NCBI GenBank assembly: GCA_028280515.1
Contig: JANQLP010000074.1
Span: 44,598 to 108,597 of the forward strand
DNA from: Hyphomicrobiales bacterium
Lineage (GTDB): Bacteria; Pseudomonadota; Alphaproteobacteria; Rhizobiales; Methyloligellaceae
Length of the DNA stretch: 64,000 nucleotides
Reading direction: 5' to 3'
Position numbers and translations under genes: made by a program. Under the pieces are notes generated by a model, which worked only from the letters and a program-made list of their open reading frames with translations, was not told the DNA's origin and did no database searches. Shown piece by piece: positions 56,901 to 64,000 of the stretch (positions are counted from its first letter, which is position 1; every line of letters starts with the position of its first letter).

Positions 56901-59900
56901 CGTGCGGGCTCTCCTCCAGCTGAACGAGTTCGCCGATCAGCTCGCGATAGGAAACCCCGGCCTGGTCATCATGCGCATGCAGGGCGTCGTGATGATCCGC
57001 GAGTTCGCTTTCGATCGTCTCGATAATGTGGGCGGTCGTCCTACGATCGGAAGCAAGCCGATCTTGAGCGGGCGCCCTTTTGAGTCCGTCGAGCTGATCG
57101 CGGATGTCTTCGAGGACGCGGCGGCGATCCTTGTTCTCGTCAGTGACAAGGACCAGGCGGTCGGCCAGTCCTTCCGCGACGAGGCGCTTCTTGACGACCT
57201 CGAGGGCGGCCTGCTTCTGGCAGATGACGGCTACCGACCGCTTGCGTCCGATCGCATCCCCGATCAAGTTCACGATGGTTTGCGACTTGCCCGTACCGGG
57301 CGGCCCTTCAATAACAAGACCTGGCCCATTGCGGGCGGCGATGACGGCTTGTTCCTGCGACGGGTCGCTGCCGACAGTGAAAAAGCGCTCAAGCTCGGGG
57401 ACCGTCGCGGTTCTGGTGATCCGTTCGTGATCGCCGGAAAGGCGTAGCAGAGCGGCAAGCGCGGTGTCGTCGGGCGGCCTCGCCTTTAGCTGCTTCAAGT
57501 CCTCGACTATCGCCTGCGCCATGTAGGTGACATGGAACAGGACGGCCGCGCAGGCGATTCTTCCGGTTCCGCGGGCCATTTCGATGGTAGCTGGGGGGAG
57601 CCCGGCGAGGTCTTCCGACATTGCCTCGAAGTCCTGGCCGAACTCCGCCATCACGGCCGAGAGATCGAGGGCACCCGCAAGCAGTGCGTCGCGTCTTTTC
57701 TTCCACTCGCTGAACATCTTCTCGCCGAAGAACCCCTCAAGCGCGGGGTTGAGGTTTACTTGGTCGCGGTCGGTGTCGAAGGAGATCGTGTAGAGATCGC
57801 GCCGCCCGACGGCACTCGACAGCTTGATCGGCCACAGGAGGATCGGCGCGATCCGCGGCAGGATCGTGGATCCCGACGGGCTGAACACCACGAAGGGGAA
57901 CCCAAGATAGAGGCCGTCGATGCCGGTATCCCGCTTGTAAAGCAGCGCGTGGCGCTGCAGACGCTGCAATCGCCTCTCGAGACTAGGATCGTCGATGAAA
58001 GTATGGGGGTCGAGCTTGTACGGGATGCCGGTCTTGCGGATCACAGCTTCCAGAAGGGTCTTGGCTGGCTGCGTCTTGGTACCGAGCTCGATAATGTCGA
58101 TCTTGGTCGACGATTTGGCGATCGTCATGCGGGCGAGCGGGCCGCGCGTGATCGAGAACGTGGCCTTCTGCTCGAAGAAGGAGATGATCTGTTTGACATA
58201 GACTTGGGATTTCGGGACTTCCCAGAGGTCCTCTTCGAGCGACAGAGTGACGAGGGCGCGCGGCAGCGACATCCGGCGCTGAATCCGGAACTGGTCGACC
58301 CAGTCGTCGACGGCTGCGTTGCCGGAGCGCCCGAAGTTGGAAGTGCGCTCGTCGATCAGCTGCATCAACTCCACGCGTGTATGGGCCTGTAGAAGCGCGA
58401 GCCCGTCTTCTTTCGAGAAACTCTCGACATGGGCGTTGTCGGCGAACGTCACGGCTTCCGAAACGACCTCGTCTGCGGTGAGGAGCTGACTGGGGTCCGC
58501 GCCCAGAAGCAGAATCAAATCCTCCTCCGTCATAGTGCGGCGGTCCATGACGGCGGCGAGACCGTGATGTTCCGTGTCCGGGTACTGCTTGCGCATCGCC
58601 GCCCACTGAGCGGAGAGCTTCGCCCTGTTTGTTGAAAGCAGGAGAACGTCGAGGGACGCTTCGACGAGATCGATGTCGTGGTGCTTGGCGCGTTCTCGCA
58701 CCGCCGCTTCGCGGGCCTTAAGTCGAGCCAGCCATTTCTCCGAATCAAGCGCGGCGAGGAGGTCGGGCGCTTCGCCGGCAAGGAGTGCTCTGCCCTCCTT
58801 CGGGTACCGCAACAACCAAGAAGGCGAGATGATGTCGCCACGGTGGATGAGCGGCAGGTTGGGATTGAGGTGCTTTAGCGCGATCGCCAGGCGGACGTCT
58901 TCCTCGAGCTCTTTGTTGTCCAACGCCTTGATGGCGGCCCGCATTTTCGCGGACTCGCCGATGTCCTCGAGCCAAGTCAGGATCTCGCCGCGGATCAGCT
59001 GATCGATCGCGTCGTCCCAGTTCTCAGCTCTTGCCGCAGTGAGTGCATAAGAGGTCGCACGTCGGCAAGGAACGCCCCCGATTTCGAGTTTCGGTCCTTT
59101 TTCGGGCTCCACAGTTGGCCGTTCGAGCGGGGGTTTGGGCGGATCGCCCTCGTACCACCGCTCGAATTCGGGCCATTGCCAGCGTTGGGCATGATCGCGC
59201 ACCAGAAGCCCGCGTAGCAGGGTTGCTATCTCGGCGTGGACGTCGTCGGGCACTACGATGCCATGCGCCATGGTGTGAATGACGAAGGCCTGATCGCTGA
59301 TGCCGTCGAAACAGGTGCCTCCTGTGGCTTTTTCTAGGAGCATGACTCCGAGCGACCACCAGTCGCTTGCCGGGCTGACGGCGCCGGCGATCGCCTCTGG
59401 CGCCATGTAGCGTGTCTGCTCGAGCGGTGCCACGGTCTCAAGGTCGTGCTCGGAGAGCTGTGCGGAGCCAAACCCGTCGATCACGAGATCGAGGGGGTCC
59501 GTGGTCCGGGTGAGGACCGCATGCGGCCGCAGGTCGCGGTGCCTCAGGCCGACGCGGTTGAAGTCGCGCAGCGCCTTTGCGATCTCGTAGGCGACGACCC
59601 TAAGCTTATCGGTGTCGGTGGGGAGGACCTCCAAATCGTCCAGATTCCCATGGTCGATATCCTCGGCGACGTCGTAGGCGAGGCCCTCGTGGCGTCCGGT
59701 CGCGTAGATCTCCGGGATATGATCGAGCGACAGGCGCCGAAGCTCGTCGTAGACTTCAGGGTCGGGCTCGGCACCTTCCGCGTCGTAAAGGGTCAATACG
59801 CCGATCCGACCACCCTCGCCTTCGACGATATAGCGGCAGCGCACGGATCCGGGGTTCGAGATGTTGGACAGCATGCGCCATCCGTCAATCACCGTTTCTT

Positions 59901-60252
59901 CCGAAAGCCCGCCTTCGTCCGTGCCGGTCCCGGTACCGGGACGTTCGACCTCCGTTTCCACTGCTGCGGGTTGCTCGACCAGTTCGCCGCAATCGGGGCA
60001 AAGCAGGTTCCCCTCTGCCACGACATGGCCATTGGGACAGGTCAGGGAAGCGAGCCGATCTAATGCGCCGTCCGTATCGACACCCTGGGACGTCTCGGGC
60101 TTGGGCCTTCCGGGGCTGGTGGGTTTGATCTCGACGAGCCTGAAGCCGCAGGAGGCGCCCTCGACCACGTTTTGGCAGAAGGCCTCCGCGAGCGGCCGTT
60201 CCGAGCTGCAGCGGGGACACTTCTTGACGAGGCTGGAGGCGGCATCAGTCAT
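53953..60252 (-). CDS. Giant zinc-ribbon/pseudokinase/SF1 helicase/nuclease protein
   Basis: A 2099-residue protein. Two zinc ribbons open it (Cys12, 15, 26, 35; Cys72, 85, 88). Residues about 125-370 are Ser/Thr kinase-like, with HRD 238-240, APE 284-286 and SDWWSLG, but the ATP-binding lysine is not seen, the catalytic-loop Asn is Ala245 and DFG reads DGFG, so kinase activity is doubtful. A long helical region follows. The COG1112-type SF1 helicase spans about 960-1930: Walker A 983-990, DEAS 1648-1651, GDEKQLPP near 1672, NVQGDERD near 1873, VTRARR near 1916. The stretch between Walker A and B is unusually long. The C-terminus (about 1990-2099) resembles DUF559/Vsr-like nucleases, with Asp2021 and IECDA near 2036. 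Kinase plus COG1112 helicase recalls Mokosh antiphage proteins. It is third in the operon, 5 bp after the radical SAM gene. Confidence 0.9.
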   Translation of the reverse strand: MTDAASSLVKKCPRCSSERPLAEAFCQNVVEGASCGFRLVEIKPTSPGRPKPETSQGVDTDGALDRLASLTCPNGHVVAEGNLLCPDCGELVEQPAAVETEVERPGTGTGTDEGGLSEETVIDGWRMLSNISNPGSVRCRYIVEGEGGRIGVLTLYDAEGAEPDPEVYDELRRLSLDHIPEIYATGRHEGLAYDVAEDIDHGNLDDLEVLPTDTDKLRVVAYEIAKALRDFNRVGLRHRDLRPHAVLTRTTDPLDLVIDGFGSAQLSEHDLETVAPLEQTRYMAPEAIAGAVSPASDWWSLGVMLLEKATGGTCFDGISDQAFVIHTMAHGIVVPDDVHAEIATLLRGLLVRDHAQRWQWPEFERWYEGDPPKPPLERPTVEPEKGPKLEIGGVPCRRATSYALTAARAENWDDAIDQLIRGEILTWLEDIGESAKMRAAIKALDNKELEEDVRLAIALKHLNPNLPLIHRGDIISPSWLLRYPKEGRALLAGEAPDLLAALDSEKWLARLKAREAAVRERAKHHDIDLVEASLDVLLLSTNRAKLSAQWAAMRKQYPDTEHHGLAAVMDRRTMTEEDLILLLGADPSQLLTADEVVSEAVTFADNAHVESFSKEDGLALLQAHTRVELMQLIDERTSNFGRSGNAAVDDWVDQFRIQRRMSLPRALVTLSLEEDLWEVPKSQVYVKQIISFFEQKATFSITRGPLARMTIAKSSTKIDIIELGTKTQPAKTLLEAVIRKTGIPYKLDPHTFIDDPSLERRLQRLQRHALLYKRDTGIDGLYLGFPFVVFSPSGSTILPRIAPILLWPIKLSSAVGRRDLYTISFDTDRDQVNLNPALEGFFGEKMFSEWKKRRDALLAGALDLSAVMAEFGQDFEAMSEDLAGLPPATIEMARGTGRIACAAVLFHVTYMAQAIVEDLKQLKARPPDDTALAALLRLSGDHERITRTATVPELERFFTVGSDPSQEQAVIAARNGPGLVIEGPPGTGKSQTIVNLIGDAIGRKRSVAVICQKQAALEVVKKRLVAEGLADRLVLVTDENKDRRRVLEDIRDQLDGLKRAPAQDRLASDRRTTAHIIETIESELADHHDALHAHDDQAGVSYRELIGELVQLEESPHALLDNYPLQRALKGFTRTQLETVINEIAPTAADWLDSGYEGSPLRDLAEFGWDEAAVFAFTKVFDDFEVAERARTDYVLLNAPYFECEAPGELGNWRDAHGKRFDTLLTDERIDLKTWSKLFHRNGAPVSEGMSALGALERLTSHLSEAESSAHDPDDHEILCQQSEGATQEWIKQAVIATREVGFLGRLNPSRWWARRRIRKLIQRSGESIGDARMREFLRAAKLELHIKATRTRAREFARSLSLPNIATKLEAADIQQLNAAINEMIDRLSAVLAHAELLLQCPACIEAFKAVADERLFSVFLDSCGIIMKRYALETESHTRLDTLDGWIKDGWIADRRQDIDKRSDTTEITASIVERYKTIAAYQKFRARSTTLSDDAWAILDLLRLSDSELREISSRHLGDEIRRILGRQARLAWKARIESSSPVLLMSREEIENRIRQLKTVDREMRELNGKLLSSGIDKGRLGNEKQWEGITRYQGGRALRLREFVSRGADLGLMELRPVWLMNPDVASRLLPLQAGLFDVVVYDEASQMPIEYALPTLYRGKTAVVSGDEKQLPPTSFFHSKVESDEAEIFDGELPDEDLSEEELEEYETIWNRREIKDCPDLLALGRSSVPNTMLQIHYRSVYRELIEFSNSAFYRGELNVPARHPDEEIRKTRPIEVHRVDGTYTAQTNPDEASRIVDIVAGCWKAARGNRPSVGVLTFNRKQADLIEQEFSDRATADREFRAAYGQESMRVEDGEDMSFFVKNLENVQGDERDIIVFSTTFGLNATGVFRRNFGVLGQRGGERRLNVAVTRARRKVIIATSMPIAEISDMLQGKDRPSKPRDFLQTYLHYASLVSDGKLAEARNLLRLLSSGNAAIAPAHRNGEDGFFTAVGDFIAKLGYTPARANDGTAFGVDYAIPHPKHGQYGIAIECDAPRHEILATARARELWRPCVLGRAIRHVHRVSSQGWYHAPHAEKEILAQAIFEAIGGPAV

Positions 60253-60257
60253 GATCC

Positions 60258-60905
60258 CTAGTCCTTGTCCGGTAGTGCTCGGGCATCGGCGCTTGTCGCA
60301 AGCCTGTGGCCCTTCGCCCGCAAGGCAGTCTCAAGAAGCGCGAAATCGCCAGGTCCGGGAATGCCGGCGAACCAGACGCCGGTCTTGTCGATCATGACGT
60401 CAAGTGTCCGGTCGGGTGGCGCGTCGAGGAGATGCTCGTAGCGTTCACGTCCGAGCCTAGTAAGCGCAATCAGGGGCTGGTTGTCGCTTCCCCGCAAGGC
60501 AGTGGTCTGCGGGGCGGCCAGCTCGTAGGGTTCTGGAATCACGGCGTCGATGAGTCCGCTCCGGATCAGCGGATGGTCGAGCGCTGCACTTTCCGGATAG
60601 CCCGTGTAGAGCAGCACGTCGCCGGCAAGTCGCGGCCGGATGTCGTTGAGCAGGTTCTCCAAGGCATCGCCCTGATCGAGAGGCTCCCCGCCGCTGATCG
60701 TGAGCCCGTCAGCTCGGCCCAGCCAAGCCAGAATGGCTTTCGACACGATTGCTGTCGTCACGGCGCCTTTGTTCGGCGCCCAGGTATCGACCGAGATGCA
60801 GCCGGGGCAACGGATGTAGCATCCTTGGACCCAAAGACCGATCCGGCGGCCAGGCCCAAGGGCGGTCACCGGGAAGTGTAGCCGCGAGAGGTGGAGCGTG
60901 GCCAT
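60258..60905 (-). CDS. NrdG-like radical SAM protein
   Basis: A 215-residue protein of the anaerobic ribonucleotide-reductase-activase (NrdG) type. The cluster motif is Cys29-x3-Cys33-x2-Cys36 in WVQGCYIRCPGC, followed by the SAM-binding LTISGGEPL. The second half is divergent. No class III ribonucleotide reductase gene is nearby, so it is not a normal NrdG. Its ATG overlaps the AAA+ stop by one base, and the giant helicase starts 5 bp after its stop. It probably makes a radical modification of a partner protein or a small molecule in the system, a role that is not known. Confidence 0.88.
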   Translation of the reverse strand: MATLHLSRLHFPVTALGPGRRIGLWVQGCYIRCPGCISVDTWAPNKGAVTTAIVSKAILAWLGRADGLTISGGEPLDQGDALENLLNDIRPRLAGDVLLYTGYPESAALDHPLIRSGLIDAVIPEPYELAAPQTTALRGSDNQPLIALTRLGRERYEHLLDAPPDRTLDVMIDKTGVWFAGIPGPGDFALLETALRAKGHRLATSADARALPDKD

Positions 60906-62776
60906 CAGTCGTCCCGGATAGGAGCCGGGCGCGAAGTCTCGGCCGCCAACTCGAGCGTCAAAGTAGGAACTGGTACAGGGATGAGGCTGGTTGCCGTGCA
61001 GCGGCTTCCGGCACTTATGTCCGCGTCGAACAGGGCGCGCGCCAAAGGATTGATGAAGTTGGCCTCGACCTTATTGCGGATGCCGCGCCCGCCATTGGAG
61101 AGATCAGCGATGCAGATTGTTTTCAGGGCGTCTTCCACGCTGGGGGTGAGCGAGATCTCGATCCCGTTGTCGGCAACGTCGCGAAGCACGGAGCCGAGCA
61201 TGGCATCGAAGATCTGCTCGGCGACCTGTTCCCTGATGAAATCAAATACAATGATGCTCTCGCCGATGCGGTTGAGGATCTCCGGCCGGTTTAGGACGAG
61301 CTTGAAGTGGCGTTCGATCTCCTCGAGCACGCGCTCTTCGACGGTCTCGAAATTGTCGTCGCTGGAGACGTTAGGGACGCGTTCGCCGGTCGCCTGGTCG
61401 ACCCGATAGATGCCGAGATTTGAGGTGAAGACGATGAAGGCCTCGGAGAAGTAGACTCGGTCGCCGCGACCGGAAGTGAGCACGCCGTCGTCGAGGACCT
61501 GCAGGAACTTGTCGAGGACACGGGGGTGCGCCTTTTCGATCTCGTCGAATAACACCACGCTGAAGGGGTGCTCGCGGATGGCGTTAGTGAGTTCGCCGCC
61601 GGCGTCGTAGCCGACATAGCCAGGTGGTGCGCCGATCAGGCGCTGATCGGCGTGCTCGGCCGAGAACTCGCTCATGTCGAAACGGATGTAAGCACTCTCA
61701 TCCCCGAACAGGAGCTCGGTGACGGTCTTGGCGAGCTCGGTTTTGCCAACGCCCGTCGGCCCCGCCAGAAACACCACCCCTCGCGGCCGACGACCGCGCC
61801 TCGATGCGCCGACGGCAGTGACGGCGCGCTTGACGATGTCGAGGATGTGAGTAACGGCGCGCTGCTGTCCCTTGACCCTGGAGCGAATGAAGTCCTCGCC
61901 GCCGCGGATCTTGGTGCGGTCGATCTTGGCCCAGGGATCTTCGGTGACGCCGACCTTGTATCGCCGGACGGCCTCGCCGATTTCGCGCGCGGGAACAGCT
62001 TCGGTGCGGGCAAGCTGGGTGATCGACATCATGTCGTGAAGCAGCATGCCCTCAGTTTCCTCCACGAGCGCGGAGAGCGCGTTCTCTCTTTGCTCGTCGA
62101 CGAGATCAGGCCCGCCAGAGATCGATTGCAGTAGCATCGGCGCGATCGAACGGCGGATCGCATGATCCGGCTTTGCAATCGGGATATGTCTGAGCGATGG
62201 GTTCTCTATCAGGAGCCAGTCGGGGAGATCAGTCTCAGTGTCGACGATCCAAAAGATCGTGTTGAAGAAGCTTGTCCCGCCCGGACCTGGCCGCGGCGCC
62301 GTACGCTGGGCGAGCACGAGAGCCAGCGTGAAGAGCCTGTGCTCGTCTTCGCTCAGCGAATCGAGGCGAACCGAAATGCGCGAAGCGAAATCGAGGATGA
62401 TTGCCGCCCGTCGACCTTCCTGCCCGATGAAGCGTTGCAGCGACTGGCAAAGGAGCTCAACGCCGGCGGGCGCGATACCGTCGTTGGGGCTAAGGCCGAT
62501 CGCCTCCATGAACGCGATGTCAGCCTCTCGTTCCTCCGGGTTGATTGAAATCGCCTGGAAGCCGACCACGGGATCGTATGCTATCACGCACTCGTAGTCG
62601 GCCTGTTTCAAGGTGTGCTCCAGCGCCATCGTCATGGGTACCAGCGCGATGCTCCCATGCATTTCGACAGCTTGGAGGTCTCGGATATTTCCAGAAAGCA
62701 CGAATTGCGCCTTGAGCGGCAGAAATCGCTCAAGGTCGCGCTGCCACCGCGGTTTGTTGGCCGAAACCTCGGACAT
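60905..62776 (-). CDS. ClpB-D2-like AAA+ ATPase, first gene of the operon
   Basis: A 623-residue ATPase. Residues 1-285 look like an AAA-type fold without a Walker A (LERFLPLKAQFVLSGNIRDL; AAIILDFASRISVRLDS; NTIFWIVDTETDLPDWL). Residues about 290-600 match the second ATPase domain of ClpA/ClpB/Hsp104: Walker A GPTGVGKT (339-346), pore loop GYVGYDAGG with Tyr387 and Tyr390, Walker B VVLFDEIEKAHP, sensor-1 Asn453 and arginine-finger NRPEILNRI. The pore tyrosines suggest it threads a protein substrate. The N-terminal half replaces the usual Clp N-domain and D1. It starts an operon of four tightly spaced genes, consistent with one complex. Confidence 0.9.
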   Translation of the reverse strand: MSEVSANKPRWQRDLERFLPLKAQFVLSGNIRDLQAVEMHGSIALVPMTMALEHTLKQADYECVIAYDPVVGFQAISINPEEREADIAFMEAIGLSPNDGIAPAGVELLCQSLQRFIGQEGRRAAIILDFASRISVRLDSLSEDEHRLFTLALVLAQRTAPRPGPGGTSFFNTIFWIVDTETDLPDWLLIENPSLRHIPIAKPDHAIRRSIAPMLLQSISGGPDLVDEQRENALSALVEETEGMLLHDMMSITQLARTEAVPAREIGEAVRRYKVGVTEDPWAKIDRTKIRGGEDFIRSRVKGQQRAVTHILDIVKRAVTAVGASRRGRRPRGVVFLAGPTGVGKTELAKTVTELLFGDESAYIRFDMSEFSAEHADQRLIGAPPGYVGYDAGGELTNAIREHPFSVVLFDEIEKAHPRVLDKFLQVLDDGVLTSGRGDRVYFSEAFIVFTSNLGIYRVDQATGERVPNVSSDDNFETVEERVLEEIERHFKLVLNRPEILNRIGESIIVFDFIREQVAEQIFDAMLGSVLRDVADNGIEISLTPSVEDALKTICIADLSNGGRGIRNKVEANFINPLARALFDADISAGSRCTATSLIPVPVPTLTLELAAETSRPAPIRDD

Positions 62777-63240
62777 CCGTCATACCTCACGACGAACCGT
62801 CTTATCAGGCGAACATCGTTGAACTGGCCCGCCAGTCTTAGGCGAAAGCGTAGCACGAGCGCAACCAAAGCGGATATAACCCATGCAGCCGCGTGCGTTA
62901 ACGTCGAAGAAGTGCGTCCCGTCGAACCGGCCGGATGTGGCGCACTGGCGTATGGGTCATCTGTGGACGGCGCTATGTTGGCAAGGGTTTTCTCGGCATT
63001 GGTGCAGAATTGGTCGGGTGCGGTCATATGTCCGCGCGGTGCGTATGAACCTGACCCTCATGCTTTGCGCGGATCGGGTCCTTTGCCAAACCGCGCGTTC
63101 GGTCGATGCGTTGACCCAAAAGGGCTCTCCCGATCCCCGGTTCGACAGTCGCTGCAGACGTCTCGCTTGCTCTTCCCAATTCGTGTTGCGCAGGCCCTCG
63201 CCCTATGCCAACCCCACGCGGCCTGAGGAGCCGGTTCCTT
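62777..63240. other. Region upstream of the four-gene operon
   Basis: No gene is evident. The operon's promoter should lie near 62780-62900, but no clear hexamers were found. Overlapping frames on both strands have no family features. Confidence 0.4.
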
Positions 63241-63417
63241 CTAGCGCTCGCCCCGCGTCATGATCATCCGGACGATGCGGGCGATCAGGTTAGCCAGCGC
63301 CACCGCCGCGAGCTCGATTGGACGGTGCTCGAGCAACCGTCCCGGCCAAAGTCGCTTCTTGAAGCCGGTCCACTTGGCATGGAGGGTCACCGACAGCGCT
63401 TGATAGCCAAGATCCGA
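63241..63417 (-). pseudogene. Possible transposase C-terminal fragment
   Basis: A minus-strand stretch of about 58 codons between two stops reads RLLEHRPIELAAVALANL, then IARIVRMIMTRGER and a stop. The VALAN-x-x-ARIV pattern is typical of the C-terminal end of IS110-type transposases. There is no start codon and no upstream domain, so it is at most a remnant. The family assignment is tentative. Confidence 0.35.
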
Positions 63418-63799
63418 CTATGGAAGGGATCGAAGCCACAATGCCGAGACCCGCGCTCTTCAGCTTGGAGCACCTGGGTTCGGTTTACGAGAGCCTGGTT
63501 CGCTGAAGGCCTGGCAGAGGCGGATGCGTGCTGCCTCGAAAACCGAGAATATGTTTGTCAGCAATCAGATACGGTGCGAGCAATTGCGCATGACCGGACC
63601 AGATGTTCATCCTGCGGATACGGTGCCAGAGACCATATCAGTTGCGGCTCGCGGTTAACGGTGCGGTGCTCGCAGGTCAGTTTTCTGATGCTCCCCTTTA
63701 TTCAGCGATCAGATGTGCTTTTGGATCGCGTCCGAGCAAAAACTAGCCACGGCCAACGGAGTCCTTCCGACGGCAGCCCCATGGTAATAGATTCGAGCC
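63418..63799. other. Intergenic debris before the last gene
   Basis: No convincing gene, repeat or RNA is seen. Given the fragment before it, this may be decayed mobile-element sequence. The promoter of the gene at 63800 may lie at its 3' end. Confidence 0.35.
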
Positions 63800-64000
63800 A
63801 TGTTAGCCCTCGCCTCGACCCGTATTCATCCGCTGACCGAAGAAGTCTTCGACGACATCATCGAGGCCGCCGACGGATACAGAGCTCACCCCGATCACGA
63901 TCGCCGTCCGAAACGTGGCGCGGACTATATCCTCGGCGACGCCGTGATCGAGCTCAAGATCCTGAAAGATGAAGGACTTGCTAAGCCGGAACGGCAAAAG
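63800..64000 (+). CDS. Partial gene with PD-(D/E)xK-like nuclease motif, cut by window end
   Basis: The frame opens with ATG at 63800 and is still open at the last base (67 codons seen). The visible N-terminus contains a helix (TEEVFDDIIEAAD), then GADYILGDAVIELKILKDEG. Asp42, Glu51 and Lys53 are spaced as D-x8-E-x-K, the core of PD-(D/E)xK nucleases, with hydrophobic strands between them. No strong Shine-Dalgarno precedes it. If it is a nuclease it fits a defence island next to the four-gene operon. The identification rests on a short motif only. Confidence 0.5.
   Translation, partial: MLALASTRIHPLTEEVFDDIIEAADGYRAHPDHDRRPKRGADYILGDAVIELKILKDEGLAKPERQK

Noticed and set aside
57532..58392. 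Plus-strand frame of 286 codons
   Set aside because: It is antisense to the helicase gene, whose motifs are clear; no promoter or ribosome-binding site is seen.
60258..60905. Reading the radical SAM gene as nrdG of an anaerobic ribonucleotide reductase
   Set aside because: No nrdD gene is near and the gene is locked into the AAA+/helicase operon, so the housekeeping name was not given.
1..64000. CRISPR arrays, tRNA and rRNA genes
   Set aside because: No regularly spaced repeats, cloverleaf candidates or rRNA-like sequence were noticed anywhere. A computed scan would be needed to be certain.

Overview
The window looks like chromosomal DNA of an alphaproteobacterium, perhaps Rhodospirillales-like. 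The grounds are three PAS_5-family proteins, a DUF2218-siderophore-interacting-protein fusion, several TonB-dependent receptors, methyl-accepting chemotaxis proteins and large PAS histidine kinases. The order-level guess is weak. No rRNA, tRNA or CRISPR array was seen. Base composition appears to shift near 12 kb and near 39 kb: the flanks look more AT-rich and gene-poor, while the 12-39 kb iron block is compact and GC-rich.

Layout. (1) 0.7-12 kb is a sparse signalling and accessory stretch: three PAS_5 proteins, a hybrid PAS histidine kinase, a divergent receiver protein with degenerate diguanylate-cyclase-like sequence, a small coiled-coil plus winged-helix protein behind three perfect palindromes, a MarR-like regulator and a truncated ArdC-type antirestriction gene. 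(2) 12-39 kb is a dense iron-acquisition block. A six-gene minus-strand operon encodes a receptor, an ABC importer, a DUF2218 protein and TonB, with an AraC regulator divergent from it. It is followed by a receptor/MFS/siderophore-interacting-protein operon with two AraC regulators, a divergent receptor/MFS/FAD-monooxygenase operon, and a FecI/FecR/FecA-type locus with DUF3649, PepSY and DUF3325 membrane proteins. Fur-box-like palindromes and pairs of 21-bp-phased direct repeats (typical of AraC operators) lie in the control regions. Four receptors and several import routes with no siderophore biosynthesis genes suggest use of foreign siderophores. (3) 39-52 kb holds two chemoreceptors around a truncated conjugation-type ATPase, a ParE-type toxin-antitoxin pair, and a three-gene two-component cluster (five-PAS kinase, double-receiver protein, receiver-kinase hybrid). 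(4) 52-64 kb is a defence-like island: IS630 debris, a tightly coupled four-gene operon, more transposase-like debris, and a gene running off the end whose N-terminus carries a D...ExK nuclease-like motif.

The four-gene operon (minus strand, 62776 to 52533) is the best candidate for an undescribed system. It encodes a ClpB-D2-like AAA+ ATPase, a NrdG-like radical SAM protein, a 2099-residue protein joining zinc ribbons, a degenerate Ser/Thr kinase domain, a split SF1 helicase and a C-terminal DUF559/Vsr-like nuclease domain, and a 461-residue helical protein of unknown family. Its giant component recalls the kinase-helicase logic of Mokosh-type antiphage systems, but the AAA+ and radical SAM partners do not fit any system I know. 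A defence role is inferred, not shown.
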